From Microbulbifer thermotolerans (lineage in GTDB: Bacteria > Pseudomonadota > Gammaproteobacteria > Pseudomonadales > Cellvibrionaceae): DNA of 64,000 bases. Both the position numbers and the translations under genes were made by a program. The stretch lies in the NCBI RefSeq assembly GCF_900112305.1, contig NZ_FOKT01000004.1, forward strand, positions 62,001 to 126,000, written 5' to 3'. Positions within the stretch are counted from its first letter, which is position 1. The number at the start of each line of letters is the position of its first letter. The notes below the pieces were generated by a model that worked only from the letters and a program-made list of their open reading frames with translations, was not told the DNA's origin and did no database searches. This document shows positions 36,289 through 44,981 of the stretch, in pieces.

Positions 36289-37014
36289 TTATATTGGTAC
36301 AGATTGCGGTTCGCTGAGACGGTGATTGTGGTTTTCCATCAGCGACATGCTGGCCTGCATCGCACGTACTGGATCTCGGTCCATAATGGCTTCATAAATC
36401 TGGCGGTGTTCCTCGATACATACACCGCCATCCTTGGATGAAAAGCGGATAAACCATTTAAGCATGGTCGCCATTACATTGCCGAAGGGCCTGTAGAAGC
36501 TATTATCGGTGGCGAGGAAAATCAGGTGGTGAAACTGGGTGTCCACTTCGGTCCAGGCTTGTTGATCAAAATCTTTGGCAATGGCTTTCATTTGCTGAAA
36601 AATAGTGGTGAGCTCAGTGCGTTGCTCTTCAGTTGCGCGGACGGCAGCCAGCGCCGTCGCCTGGGGCTCGATGGCGCGACGTAGTTCCAGGAATTGCAGG
36701 TATACATCTTCGGGTGTTTCAACTTCGGTCATCCATTCCAGCAGTTGCGCATCGAGGAAGTTCCAGCGCGTTTTACAGCAAACGCGGGTCCCCACTTTGG
36801 GTTTGGACTCGAGCATGCCTTTGGATTTAAGCAGCTTGATCGCTTCACGGAGAACTGTGCGACTGACGCCGAACTGGGAGCACAGGTACACCTCACCGGG
36901 AATAATGCTTCCTTGAGCCAGGGTTCCGGAAAGTATCTTCTGGGCAATTTCCCGTGCAATCTGGATATTTAGATTTCTGTTAGATTCTGCAATTGCCTGA
37001 AATTGCGTTGGCAT
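36289..37014 (-). CDS. FadR-subfamily GntR transcriptional regulator
   Basis: 241 residues: N-terminal winged helix (about 15-80, with LCSQFGVSRTVLREAIKLLKSKGMLESKPKVGTRV in pieces) and a C-terminal FCD effector domain (about 95-230). The FCD domain keeps metal-ligand-type residues (D/H in EVDTQFHHLIF and HRQIYEAI). NFLDAQLLEWM is typical of regulators of sugar-acid catabolism (UxuR/ExuR/DgoR-like). Placed beside the alginate lyase, it probably responds to an alginate breakdown product; that is inference. It is convergent with the lyase and microprotein. Confidence 0.9.
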   Translation of the reverse strand: MPTQFQAIAESNRNLNIQIAREIAQKILSGTLAQGSIIPGEVYLCSQFGVSRTVLREAIKLLKSKGMLESKPKVGTRVCCKTRWNFLDAQLLEWMTEVETPEDVYLQFLELRRAIEPQATALAAVRATEEQRTELTTIFQQMKAIAKDFDQQAWTEVDTQFHHLIFLATDNSFYRPFGNVMATMLKWFIRFSSKDGGVCIEEHRQIYEAIMDRDPVRAMQASMSLMENHNHRLSEPQSVPI

Positions 37015-37499
37015 TACGGTCTCATGGCTTGCGATATGTTGGTGGGTTAGTGTATCGGCTATCAGCCAATAAGTGAATTTGCCTTTTTCTTCTACCCAGA
37101 GGGAGGGAGAAAATCATAATACTGTAACAGTTTACGGTTTGCTGAGTTTTAGAAACATTGCTGAGTAGCGAATGGCAATTGCGATGCCACGCAGGGAAAG
37201 TGATGTATTGAGAGATGCATCACAATAGTTTGCGGATCGTTATTCATCGTTCGCCCTCCGCAACAGGGTTTTTGGGAACACTGAAGGCGCTGTTTGTTTT
37301 ATTCGCCCGGTTGCAAAGATTTGTTGTGTTACAAAAGCAATGTGGCTAAAGATTTCCCCAGTCTTTATATTCTATAGGTAATTGTTTTCAAATGCTTACT
37401 GGATGATTGTTAAAGGGTTTGGGTGATTACATGCGCGTAGGAAGCGGCCGGACAAGATTCAGGGAATTTAGAATAGGGGCGCAGAGCCCCCATTGGCCA
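37015..37499. other. Gene-free stretch upstream of the GntR regulator
   Basis: 485 bases without a credible coding frame. It contains the regulator's promoter region and a second TTGT-N3-ACAA dyad (TTGTGTTACAA, 37324-37334) similar to the one before the alginate lyase. The dyad GGCT-ATC-AGCC (near 37058) and a terminator of the hydrolase on the minus strand (37476-37490) are the other items seen. Confidence 0.4.
37476..37490 (-). terminator. Terminator of the hydrolase/hem operon
   Basis: On the minus strand, GGGGC-TCTGC-GCCCC is followed by TATTCTAAATT, 9 bases after the hydrolase stop codon. The T-tract is imperfect. Confidence 0.55.
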
Positions 37500-38504
37500 C
37501 TATGATTTTTGTAAAAATTCAAGAAACGCGCGCATATAGCGGTCAAAGGCTTCGTATTGCGGTACGTGGCCGACACCTTCCAGCTCCACTAGAGTGCCAT
37601 TGGGAATGGCGTTGGCGGTTTTCTTACCCAGCTGATCATAACGCCCCAATTTGTCCTTGAGCGCTTGCGGTGCGCGGTCTCTGCCGATGGCGGTTCGATC
37701 GCGGGTTCCGATGATCAGCAAGGTGGGAGCTTTAAGATCGGGGAACTCATAAACGACCGGCTGAGTGAAGATCATATCCGTGGTCAGAGCATCTACCACG
37801 GCAATGGTTTTTGCGTCTGGGCCAATGGTCCATCCCCCCTGGATATCCACCAGTGGGTTGTAGGACGGGCGCCACTTGCCGTCAAAGTAGGCGCGTGTCA
37901 TATAGCGTTTGACGGCGTCCGGTGTCTGAGCCTCCTCCCGTGTTATGGATTTATCGAGAGGAAGATAGGGCACGTAGCGCTTGTAGTCCTCCAGGCCGAT
38001 CGGGTTGATCATAACCAGTTTTTCCACCCGCTCTGGATACATAAGCGTAAAGCGTGTGGCGAGCATACCGCCCATGGAATGGCCGGCGACAGTCACCTTG
38101 TCGGCATCGAGCTGATCGAGTAGTGCGCGGGTGGTGTCGGCGAGGGCGTGAAAGCTGTATTGAAAGTTGAGTGGTTTGCTGGATTTGCCGAAGCCGATCT
38201 GGTCCGGCACTATGAGCCTGTAGCCCGCACTACTCAAGGCGTCGATAGTGTCCTTCCAATAGGCGCCGGAAAAATTTTTGCCGTGTAAAAGCAATACTGT
38301 GCCCTGGGCTTTTTTCCCCGCTGCTGGCGGTATGTCCATGTAGGCCATGGTGAGCGGCTGTTGTTGGGCTTGCAGATCAAACTGTTTGACGGGGTAGGGG
38401 TAAGAGTAGCCGCTCAGCATGGCATCTTGCGGTTGCACCTCGGCGATGGCGCCGGTGGCGAGCAGTGTGCTGCATATCAAAAGCAAAACCGCAGGGAGGC
38501 GCAT
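37500..38504 (-). CDS. Secreted alpha/beta hydrolase
   Basis: 334 residues with a signal peptide (LPAVLLLICSTLLATGAIA). The alpha/beta-hydrolase core has the oxyanion motif LLLHGKNFSG, nucleophile elbow GHSMGG, acid IIGTRDRTA and catalytic histidine GVGHVPQ. It is probably a periplasmic esterase or lipase-like enzyme; substrate unknown. It sits 14 bases after hemY on the same strand, so it may be cotranscribed with the heme genes, though no functional link is known. Confidence 0.88.
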   Translation of the reverse strand: MRLPAVLLLICSTLLATGAIAEVQPQDAMLSGYSYPYPVKQFDLQAQQQPLTMAYMDIPPAAGKKAQGTVLLLHGKNFSGAYWKDTIDALSSAGYRLIVPDQIGFGKSSKPLNFQYSFHALADTTRALLDQLDADKVTVAGHSMGGMLATRFTLMYPERVEKLVMINPIGLEDYKRYVPYLPLDKSITREEAQTPDAVKRYMTRAYFDGKWRPSYNPLVDIQGGWTIGPDAKTIAVVDALTTDMIFTQPVVYEFPDLKAPTLLIIGTRDRTAIGRDRAPQALKDKLGRYDQLGKKTANAIPNGTLVELEGVGHVPQYEAFDRYMRAFLEFLQKS

Positions 38505-38518
38505 ACTTTTCTCCTTGT

Positions 38519-39793
38519 CTATGCGGGGTTGTGATTGTCGAATTTGGTAGTGGATCCCAAGAGCGCGCGCTCTTCACTCGGAAGCGGCAATGAAGGCAGG
38601 TCGCTTACCGCCTGCATCAAGCCTTCTTTGTAGCGTTCGGCGGCCTCATCAGTTTCGCCCAGGGCGTATAGCAGTCGCGCCAGTTCCGCGGAAGTGGCGG
38701 GTTCTGATCTGAGCAATAGGCTTTTTTCAAAGTATTGCCGAGCCTTGCCCCAGAGTTCATTGCGGAGACACAGGCGGCCGATACAGGTGAGCAGGTCGGC
38801 GTTTTCGCCGTATTCCTTGAGCCATCCGTCGGCAACAGTGAGTTGGGTACTGGCATCGGCACCGGTCAGGCAGCCGTACAAGCGGGCCAGCTCCGGTTGC
38901 CATTCGCGGTTGAGCAGCCAGCGCAGGTGCTTTTCCGCTTCTACGTCTTCGCCAACCTGATGAAGTAATCTGGCGTAAAGGCCGCGCAGTTCCATATTGC
39001 GCTGCCAGCGGCCGCTGAGGCTTTGCCACAGTTCGCGCAATTTGGTTTTGTCGCGGCGATCGGCGGCATCTGTAAGCAGGTGTTGGTAAACCTCAAGTTC
39101 TAACTGTTGCAGCTCTTCCTCGCGCATATTGGCGTGTTTTTCAAGCTGGGGCAGCAGCTCCCGCAGACTGTTCCAGTCGCCCAGACGGTAGTAAGCCTGT
39201 TTGAGTAGTTGCAGCAGTGCCGGGTGTTTGGGCTCCACCTGCTTCGCGCGCTCGAGACTGGCAATGCACTGTTCGTAGTGTTTGTCCAACAGTTGCATGC
39301 GCGCTTGGCTGAGAGCGACGGCGAGCCGGGTATCTTCTCCGCTGGCTTCGGCCCGGGCCAGCAGCTCGTTTGCCTCGTCGCGATAACCGAGCTCGAAGGC
39401 ACTGCGTGCGGCGGCCAGATAATTGATCAACGGGGCCTCGGAGCGTGGGGCGCTTTTAAGTAGCTGGCGCCGCGCACGGGCCCAGTTGCCTTCCATAAAT
39501 TCCACCAAACCATTGGTGAGGCGTCGGCGCGCCACTCGCTGGCGGCCAAAGCGGATACGGCTGACGCTACCGCCGACTGCGCGCAGCAGGCTGCGCGCGA
39601 GCCACAGGACGACGAAGAGGGCGAGCACACCCAACATTAGTGCGATGATGGCGACCCAAAGGTTCAACTCTATACGCTTGTCGATACCGCCACCAATGGC
39701 AATCAGCAGATAGCCGGGATAGGTACGGATTGCCTCCACGAGGAAGGCACCGAACAACAGCAGTGCGAGAGCGGCGAACAGGAAACGTTTCAC
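38519..39793 (-). CDS. hemY: HemY, heme biosynthesis-associated TPR membrane protein
   Basis: 424 residues. Two N-terminal membrane helices (about 1-65) bracket a short loop, then TPR-like repeats fill the rest (for example YDGL-type ALLQLLKQAYYRLGDWNSL). This is the proteobacterial HemY_N protein, not protoporphyrinogen oxidase. It interacts with heme-pathway enzymes at the inner membrane. The start overlaps the hemX stop by four bases, the conserved hemC-hemD-hemX-hemY order. Confidence 0.92.
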   Translation of the reverse strand: MKRFLFAALALLLFGAFLVEAIRTYPGYLLIAIGGGIDKRIELNLWVAIIALMLGVLALFVVLWLARSLLRAVGGSVSRIRFGRQRVARRRLTNGLVEFMEGNWARARRQLLKSAPRSEAPLINYLAAARSAFELGYRDEANELLARAEASGEDTRLAVALSQARMQLLDKHYEQCIASLERAKQVEPKHPALLQLLKQAYYRLGDWNSLRELLPQLEKHANMREEELQQLELEVYQHLLTDAADRRDKTKLRELWQSLSGRWQRNMELRGLYARLLHQVGEDVEAEKHLRWLLNREWQPELARLYGCLTGADASTQLTVADGWLKEYGENADLLTCIGRLCLRNELWGKARQYFEKSLLLRSEPATSAELARLLYALGETDEAAERYKEGLMQAVSDLPSLPLPSEERALLGSTTKFDNHNPA

Positions 39794-41076
39794 TGGCTGT
39801 CGCCTCCCGGCACGTCAGTGCTCTGAGAGGTGGTTTTGTGTAACCGTTCGATATAGTCGTGCAGTGCCCGTTGCGAAGCGGCAAGGCTCGGTAGGTCGGC
39901 CTTGATGGTCACTTGGCTGAGTTGCCGCAGCTCCTCCATCAGGGCATCCCGCCGCTTACCGGGAACAGCGTATTCCAACAGCAACTGTCGGTTGCGATTG
40001 AGGGAGTCCCGATACACATTGGTGTCTTCGCGTAGCAGGGCCAGTTCGGCTTGCTCCATATTGAGACGCAGGCTCTGGCGGAAGCGCGCTTCACTTTGCG
40101 GGGAAAGCAATACCGGGTCTATATTGCCATCGCGGATACGCACCGATTCATGCAGGAATTGTGTGAAGCTATCCCAGCCGCGCTGCAAAGGGGATGAATC
40201 CGCGTCGCTTTCGACCTGGGTATCAACGGTGCCCTGGGTGGTGATGTCAAATTCCGGCTGGATATTGACTCTGATCAGCTGATCTTCCAAGGCGCGTAGT
40301 TGTGCATAGAGCCCCTCGCGATCGATGTTCTCCACCAGTTTCAATGCCGTGATGTCATTGGCCAGCTGTTGGCGTACGCCGTAGAGGTCCGGCTGATCGA
40401 GCCGGCGGAGGATTTTGTCCACTTCTTCCAGCAGTCCGAGAGCGGCGCGGCTGTCGCGTTCCAGCAGCAGCCGTTGGTTGGCCAGGCGCAGCAGATAGTC
40501 GGCTTCGGCCAGTTGCCAGTCGCTGCGGTTGACATTGCCCAATTCGCTGAGGCGATTGGCCTGGGAGGTCATTTCCCGTTGTAGGGCCGCCAGTTGCTGT
40601 TGCAGCAGCGCGATGGTGCGACTTTGTTGTTGTACCTGGTTGCGCAAGGCGCTTTCGGCTTGACGCTGTTCCTGCGCGGCGGTATCAGCGTCTCTAGAGG
40701 GAGCCGGTGCTTCCGGTGCCTGTGCACCGGAGGGTGGCTGCGGTGTTGCCGGCTGCCGGGGTTGTCCGGCGGGTTGCGGGGCCTGGACACTTTCTGTAGG
40801 AGAGGCGGAATCTTGCGTCAAAGGGGTGAGGCGGAGGTGGCTGCTTACGTGGCTCCGCAGTTGTGGCCAGCTGAGCCAGCCCCAGGCGCCGAGGCCGCCG
40901 ATGGCGGCGAACACAAACAGCCACAGCCAGCCCTTTCCGCCCTTGGCCCGCCTTTTTCCTTTGCGGTCTCCTGTTTGCGTGGATTTTTCCTGCGTGGCTT
41001 TGGCGAAGTTACTTTTTTTCTCCCCTTCAGGTGGGGTGGATGCCTGAGCGGTGTCTTTAGATGTTTCGTCAGTCAT
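39790..41076 (-). CDS. hemX: HemX, uroporphyrinogen-III C-methyltransferase-like membrane protein
   Basis: 428 residues. A charged N-terminal segment precedes a single membrane helix (about 50-68, LWLFVFAAIGGLGAWGW) and a Pro/Gln-rich linker, then a long coiled coil (about 135-175) and the HemX domain (LAEADYLLRLANQRLLLERD). No SAM-methyltransferase motifs are present despite the family name. It probably scaffolds heme synthesis with HemY. The 119 bases between it and hemD may hold a promoter. Confidence 0.92.
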   Translation of the reverse strand: MTDETSKDTAQASTPPEGEKKSNFAKATQEKSTQTGDRKGKRRAKGGKGWLWLFVFAAIGGLGAWGWLSWPQLRSHVSSHLRLTPLTQDSASPTESVQAPQPAGQPRQPATPQPPSGAQAPEAPAPSRDADTAAQEQRQAESALRNQVQQQSRTIALLQQQLAALQREMTSQANRLSELGNVNRSDWQLAEADYLLRLANQRLLLERDSRAALGLLEEVDKILRRLDQPDLYGVRQQLANDITALKLVENIDREGLYAQLRALEDQLIRVNIQPEFDITTQGTVDTQVESDADSSPLQRGWDSFTQFLHESVRIRDGNIDPVLLSPQSEARFRQSLRLNMEQAELALLREDTNVYRDSLNRNRQLLLEYAVPGKRRDALMEELRQLSQVTIKADLPSLAASQRALHDYIERLHKTTSQSTDVPGGDSQ

Positions 41077-41195
41077 AGGCGTGGCTGGCGCGGAAGATGG
41101 AAAATGTCGTCAGATTATAGCGAGTGCAGGCACGCTTGATACGAAGTCTGGCGTGCTTTTGAAATATTTTGTCTGCGGTTTGTAGCGAAATCGCC

Positions 41196-41981
41196 TCAGT
41201 CATTCGCAAGTAACGCTTGCAGTGCCGCCAGCATGGCGGCGTCGCCGGCATTGCGCGCGGCGGTGGCACGCTGAAAGCCAAGTTCGCCGGCCAGGCCGGC
41301 GACGCGGACACTAGGGCAGACCACGGGAACCTCAAACAATGCGGGGCGGGTTGCCTGCTGTATACAGTGCGCCAGGTTGGTGAGAGTTTCGCCACTGTGC
41401 ACACTGATGGCATCCGGCTGCACATTGTATTGTTGCAGCTGCGGGAGGGCGTCTGCGGGCAGTACTCGTCGGTAAAGCTCACAGTAGTCGACACGCGCGC
41501 CGCGCGCGCGCAGGGTGTCTCCCATCAAGGTGCGTCCGCCGCTGCCGCGAAAGATCAAAACCCGCTGGCCGGTCACATTTTGCAGTGAAGGCAGGGATAA
41601 CAGGGCCTCGCTGTCCATGGTATCGGGTATAGATTCACTAGTGACGCACTCAATGCCGCGGCTGCGCAAAGCGCTCGTGGTTGCAGCACCTATGGCGTAG
41701 TAGCGGGGGCCCTGAGGCAGTTGCGGCCAGTAGTCCTCCAGCCAGTCGCAGCCTAGCTGCACGGCGTTGCGGGATACAAAAATAGCGTGATCTACCTGAT
41801 CGAAGTCGAGCACTTGCGCTTTGAGTACCTGCCACCCCGGTCCTTTCTCGATAGGCTCTATGGCGAGCATCGGAATACTGTCCACCCGCGCGCCGGCAGA
41901 TTGCAGCAACGCGAGCCAGTCGCCGCACTGGTGTTCCGGGCGGGTGATCAGTATGCGCTTGCCCTGCAGTACCTTGTTCAC
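41196..41981 (-). CDS. hemD: Uroporphyrinogen-III synthase
   Basis: 261 residues from GTG 41981, 5 bases after the hemC stop. It closes hydroxymethylbilane to uroporphyrinogen III with inversion of ring D. Sequence is weakly conserved in the family, but ILITRPEHQC at the N terminus, FVSRNAVQLGC, YYAIGAATTSALRSRG and the VHSGETLTNL region fit. Longer in-frame extensions overlapping hemC are low-complexity and implausible. Position after hemC is diagnostic. Confidence 0.9.
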   Translation of the reverse strand: MNKVLQGKRILITRPEHQCGDWLALLQSAGARVDSIPMLAIEPIEKGPGWQVLKAQVLDFDQVDHAIFVSRNAVQLGCDWLEDYWPQLPQGPRYYAIGAATTSALRSRGIECVTSESIPDTMDSEALLSLPSLQNVTGQRVLIFRGSGGRTLMGDTLRARGARVDYCELYRRVLPADALPQLQQYNVQPDAISVHSGETLTNLAHCIQQATRPALFEVPVVCPSVRVAGLAGELGFQRATAARNAGDAAMLAALQALLAND

Positions 41982-41986
41982 GGGGG

Positions 41987-42904
41987 TCAGAGTGCTGCGA
42001 GTATCTTGTCTGCGCCGGCCGAAAGCAGTGCTTCCGCCAGGCCCTTGCCCAGCGCCTCGGCTTCGGCGGCGGCCCCGCGCCGTTCTGCGCGGATCAGGCT
42101 GCGACCGTCGGGGCTGCCAACCAGTCCGCGCAGCCACAGCTGGTCCTTTTCAAGCTCGGCGTAGCAGCCGATGGGTATCTGGCAACCGCCGTTAAGGCGT
42201 TTGACCACCGCGCGCTCCGCAGCCAGGCGGGTGGCGGTGGCCTCGCAGTGCAGTGGCTGTAGCAGTGCTTCCAGCTCCCTATCTGCGCGGCATTCGATAC
42301 CTACTGCCCCCTGGCCGCCCGCTGGCAGGGATACGTCCACCGGCAGGAACTGGCGGATGCGCTCACGCATTTCCAAGCGCAGCAAGCCGGCAGAAGCGAG
42401 CACAATGGCGTCAAACTCACCAGCGTCCAGCTTGGCTAGACGAGTGTTGACGTTGCCGCGCAGGAATTTCACTTCGAGATCGGGGCGGTGTGCGAGTATC
42501 TGGCACTGTCGGCGCAGACTGGATGTACCCACAATTGCGCCTTCGGGAAGTTCGTCCAGGGATGCGTAGTTGTTGCTGACAAAGGCATCCCGCGGGTCTT
42601 CCCGCTCGCAGATCACGGGCAGGTGCAGGCCTTCGGGGAATGCCATCGGCACGTCTTTCATGGAGTGCACGGCGATGTCGGCGCGGCCCTCGAGCATGGC
42701 TACTTCCAGTTCCTTTACGAACAGTCCCTTGCCCCCCACTTTCGTCAGGGGGATATCCAGCAACTTGTCGCCGCGGCTGGTGAGTGGCAGCAATTCAATG
42801 TGCAATTCGGGATGTTGCTGCTGCAGGCGTTCTTTCACATAGTTGGCCTGCCAGAGTGCTAGCGCGCTCTCGCGGGTGGCGATGCGGATGCGGTCAATGG
42901 ACAT
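41987..42904 (-). CDS. hemC: Porphobilinogen deaminase (hydroxymethylbilane synthase)
   Basis: 305 residues. It assembles four porphobilinogens into hydroxymethylbilane on a dipyrromethane cofactor attached to C241 (NGGCQIPIG). The catalytic D84 (HSMKDVP), [14 protein letters not shown] and the [10 protein letters not shown] arginines are present. It is the first gene of hemC-hemD-hemX-hemY. In pseudomonads this operon abuts algR, but here it is preceded by ruvX. Confidence 0.97.
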   Translation of the reverse strand: MSIDRIRIATRESALALWQANYVKERLQQQHPELHIELLPLTSRGDKLLDIPLTKVGGKGLFVKELEVAMLEGRADIAVHSMKDVPMAFPEGLHLPVICEREDPRDAFVSNNYASLDELPEGAIVGTSSLRRQCQILAHRPDLEVKFLRGNVNTRLAKLDAGEFDAIVLASAGLLRLEMRERIRQFLPVDVSLPAGGQGAVGIECRADRELEALLQPLHCEATATRLAAERAVVKRLNGGCQIPIGCYAELEKDQLWLRGLVGSPDGRSLIRAERRGAAAEAEALGKGLAEALLSAGADKILAAL

Positions 42905-42970
42905 GCGGTTTGTTCACTCGGGAAATGGGTGGGGCATTCTATCAGAGTGGGCCGGCTGGCGGCGCGCCAT

Positions 42971-43399
42971 TCATGAGCGGGCGCGCAACCAGTCTTCCAG
43001 AATGATGCGCGCGGCGATGGAGTCGACAGGATCGCGCGCATAGTTGCCTTTGTGGCCGCGCTCGAAGGCTTCCTGTTTGGCGGCGCGGGTGGACAGCCGT
43101 TCATCGACATAGTCCACCGGCAGGCCGGTTCGCCCGTGCAGCCGCTGCCCAAATTTGCGCGCGCGGTTGCCAAACTCACTCTCGCTGCCATCCATATTCA
43201 ACGGCAAGCCTACCAGTAATCTTTGTGGCTGCCATTCTCGGATCAGTTTTTGCACCGCCTCCCAGTCGGGCGTGCCGTCTTTCGCTGCCAGCGGTTGCAA
43301 TTCGCGGGCGCTACCCGTCAAGCTCTGGCCGAAGGCGACACCGATAGAGCGGGTGCCGAAGTCAAAGGCGAGAGCGGTTATGGGCTTGTTGGTGTTCAC
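42971..43399 (-). CDS. ruvX: Holliday-junction resolvase-like RuvX (YqgF)
   Basis: 142-residue RNase H-like nuclease of the YqgF family with ALAFDFGTRSIGVAFGQ, LVGLPLNMDGSES and the C-terminal DSIAARIILEDWL acidic motif. The family is linked to 16S rRNA maturation and possibly junction resolution. The start is GTG 43399, immediately next to the yqgE stop; the pair is coupled. Confidence 0.94.
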   Translation of the reverse strand: MNTNKPITALAFDFGTRSIGVAFGQSLTGSARELQPLAAKDGTPDWEAVQKLIREWQPQRLLVGLPLNMDGSESEFGNRARKFGQRLHGRTGLPVDYVDERLSTRAAKQEAFERGHKGNYARDPVDSIAARIILEDWLRARS

Positions 43400-43984
43400 T
43401 TATGCGTGTCCTGCCTGGGAGCCGAGACCGCTCATATCGATACCGTGGCGTGCGGCAGCCGTCTGCCAGCGTTTCTGCCAAGGCGTGGCGAAGAGGATTT
43501 CTGGCTCGGCCGGCAGCGTCAGCCAAGCGTTTTGAGCCAACTCTCCCTCAAGTTGACCCGGTCCCCAACCCGCATAGCCCAGGGCCAAGAGTATGTCGTC
43601 GGGGCCGCGGCCGGCGGCGAGAGATTCGAGGATGTCCTTAGAGGCGGTGAGGCTGATGTCATCACTGACCTCCAGGGTTGAGTCAAATGTCACTCCAGCG
43701 CCGTGCAACACGAAACCTTGCTCCGGGGACAAGGGGCCGCCCAGCAGCACGGTTTCGTCCCCCCGCTGGCTGTTGTCGTCCAGAGATAGCTGTTCAAAAA
43801 CTTCTTTCCAGGTCACCTTGCTGGGCGCGTTGATAACAATGCCCATGGCGCCCTCGTCGGTGTGTTCCACCATAAAGGTGATGGTCTGTTTGAATCGCGG
43901 GTCCTGCATGCCGGGCATGGCCAGCAGGAACTGGCCGCGCAGGCTGCCGGACGTCAGGTCGCTGTCGATATTGGTGTTATGCAT
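43400..43984 (-). CDS. yqgE: YqgE/AlgH family protein
   Basis: 194 residues, DUF179 family. GQFLLAMPGMQDPRFKQTITFMVEH, GAMGIVINAP, LLGGPLSPEQGFVLH and LGYAGWGPGQLEGEL are conserved landmarks. Function is unresolved; the Pseudomonas homologue AlgH was named for an effect on alginate regulation. It precedes ruvX, in conserved order with tonB-like and gshB. Confidence 0.95.
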   Translation of the reverse strand: MHNTNIDSDLTSGSLRGQFLLAMPGMQDPRFKQTITFMVEHTDEGAMGIVINAPSKVTWKEVFEQLSLDDNSQRGDETVLLGGPLSPEQGFVLHGAGVTFDSTLEVSDDISLTASKDILESLAAGRGPDDILLALGYAGWGPGQLEGELAQNAWLTLPAEPEILFATPWQKRWQTAAARHGIDMSGLGSQAGHA

Positions 43985-44023
43985 GGTACCAGTGTAATCG
44001 TATTGCGAGCGCGAAATTGAAGT

Positions 44024-44932
44024 TTAGCCGCGCTTGGGGTCCCGTCCTGCGGCAGTGGAGAATCCAGTCATCTCAAAGCGCCAAGTACGGATGATTTCCA
44101 AGCGGTCCGCCTCTTTGCGGATTTCCGGTGGGAAAGGCGCGAAGGGGGCGGCCAGGCGCACGATTTGCTGGGCGGCATCATCGAGAATAGGCTCGCCAGA
44201 TGACTCCAGTATCACCACTTTCTCCACCGCGCCGGTGGGAAGCAGGCGCACCATCATGCGCAGGCTGCCGGTAATCTGTTTGCGCAGTGCTTCCTCGGGG
44301 AAGTTGTCGTTGCCCACAGTTTCCACTTTTTGGCGCCAGTCGTGCAAATAGGCGGCATCGGTGGAGGCCTTGGTGGCCACTGAAGTCAGGCGGCGTACGC
44401 GGGGGCGCTGTGCGATGGTTTGGCGGATTTTGTCCAGGCGTGCCTGCAGGCTGGCGATTTCCGGATTGGTGAGCGGCAGGTCACTGGGCGAGTCGCCACG
44501 CTTTTCTTTGGAGGGCTTGTCTTCCGCGGGGAGCTCCGGTGCCTGCTGCGGGCTTTCGCCGACAGTGGTAACCAGCTGACGGCGCTGCTCCGCAGGGCGA
44601 GCGGCCTGCTGTTGCGGCAGCGGATTGACCGCGCGGATAACGGTGTCGGCGATGTCGGCGCGGCGGTTGCTGGACAGCTCTCTCGGGTCTTCCGCCGTGC
44701 CGCTGGCCTGCTGGTTATGCTGGGCCAGATAATCAGCATTCTCGGGCGTCTCCATCTCGCGGTGTTGCGCCAGTGTCACCTCCAGGGTGGGCGGTGTCTG
44801 TCTGGCTTCCGGTATGGTAAATGAGACGCCGAAGATAAGCAGCGCGTGCAAGGCGCAGGCGAGGAACAGGGCGAACGCAAAGCGATCCTGTTGAGCGGCC
44901 TGGAATTGCATGGTGTCGGCGGTGGAATTCAT
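44024..44932 (-). CDS. TonB-like energy transducer (pilus-linked type)
   Basis: 302 residues: one N-terminal membrane helix (about 19-41), a long polar periplasmic linker, and a C-terminal TonB domain (about 205-300, GSLRMMVRLLPTGAVEKVVILESSGEPILDDAAQQIV in parts). Its place between gshB and yqgE matches the Pseudomonas tonB3 gene, which is needed for twitching motility and pilus assembly. No exbB or exbD is nearby. A role in pili is inferred from position. Confidence 0.85.
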   Translation of the reverse strand: MNSTADTMQFQAAQQDRFAFALFLACALHALLIFGVSFTIPEARQTPPTLEVTLAQHREMETPENADYLAQHNQQASGTAEDPRELSSNRRADIADTVIRAVNPLPQQQAARPAEQRRQLVTTVGESPQQAPELPAEDKPSKEKRGDSPSDLPLTNPEIASLQARLDKIRQTIAQRPRVRRLTSVATKASTDAAYLHDWRQKVETVGNDNFPEEALRKQITGSLRMMVRLLPTGAVEKVVILESSGEPILDDAAQQIVRLAAPFAPFPPEIRKEADRLEIIRTWRFEMTGFSTAAGRDPKRG

Positions 44933-44981
44933 TGTCGCTTATTTAGTTACTGCTCAGCTTCCCGCAAAGTGGGGCGCGAGT

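Noticed and set aside
38519-39793. HemY as protoporphyrinogen oxidase
   Set aside because: No FAD-binding motif; membrane helices plus TPR repeats match the proteobacterial HemY_N protein that shares only the name.
41982-42137. N-terminal extension of hemD overlapping hemC
   Set aside because: The extra 52 codons are Arg/Gly-rich shadow of hemC, and GTG 41981 just after the hemC stop gives the normal protein.
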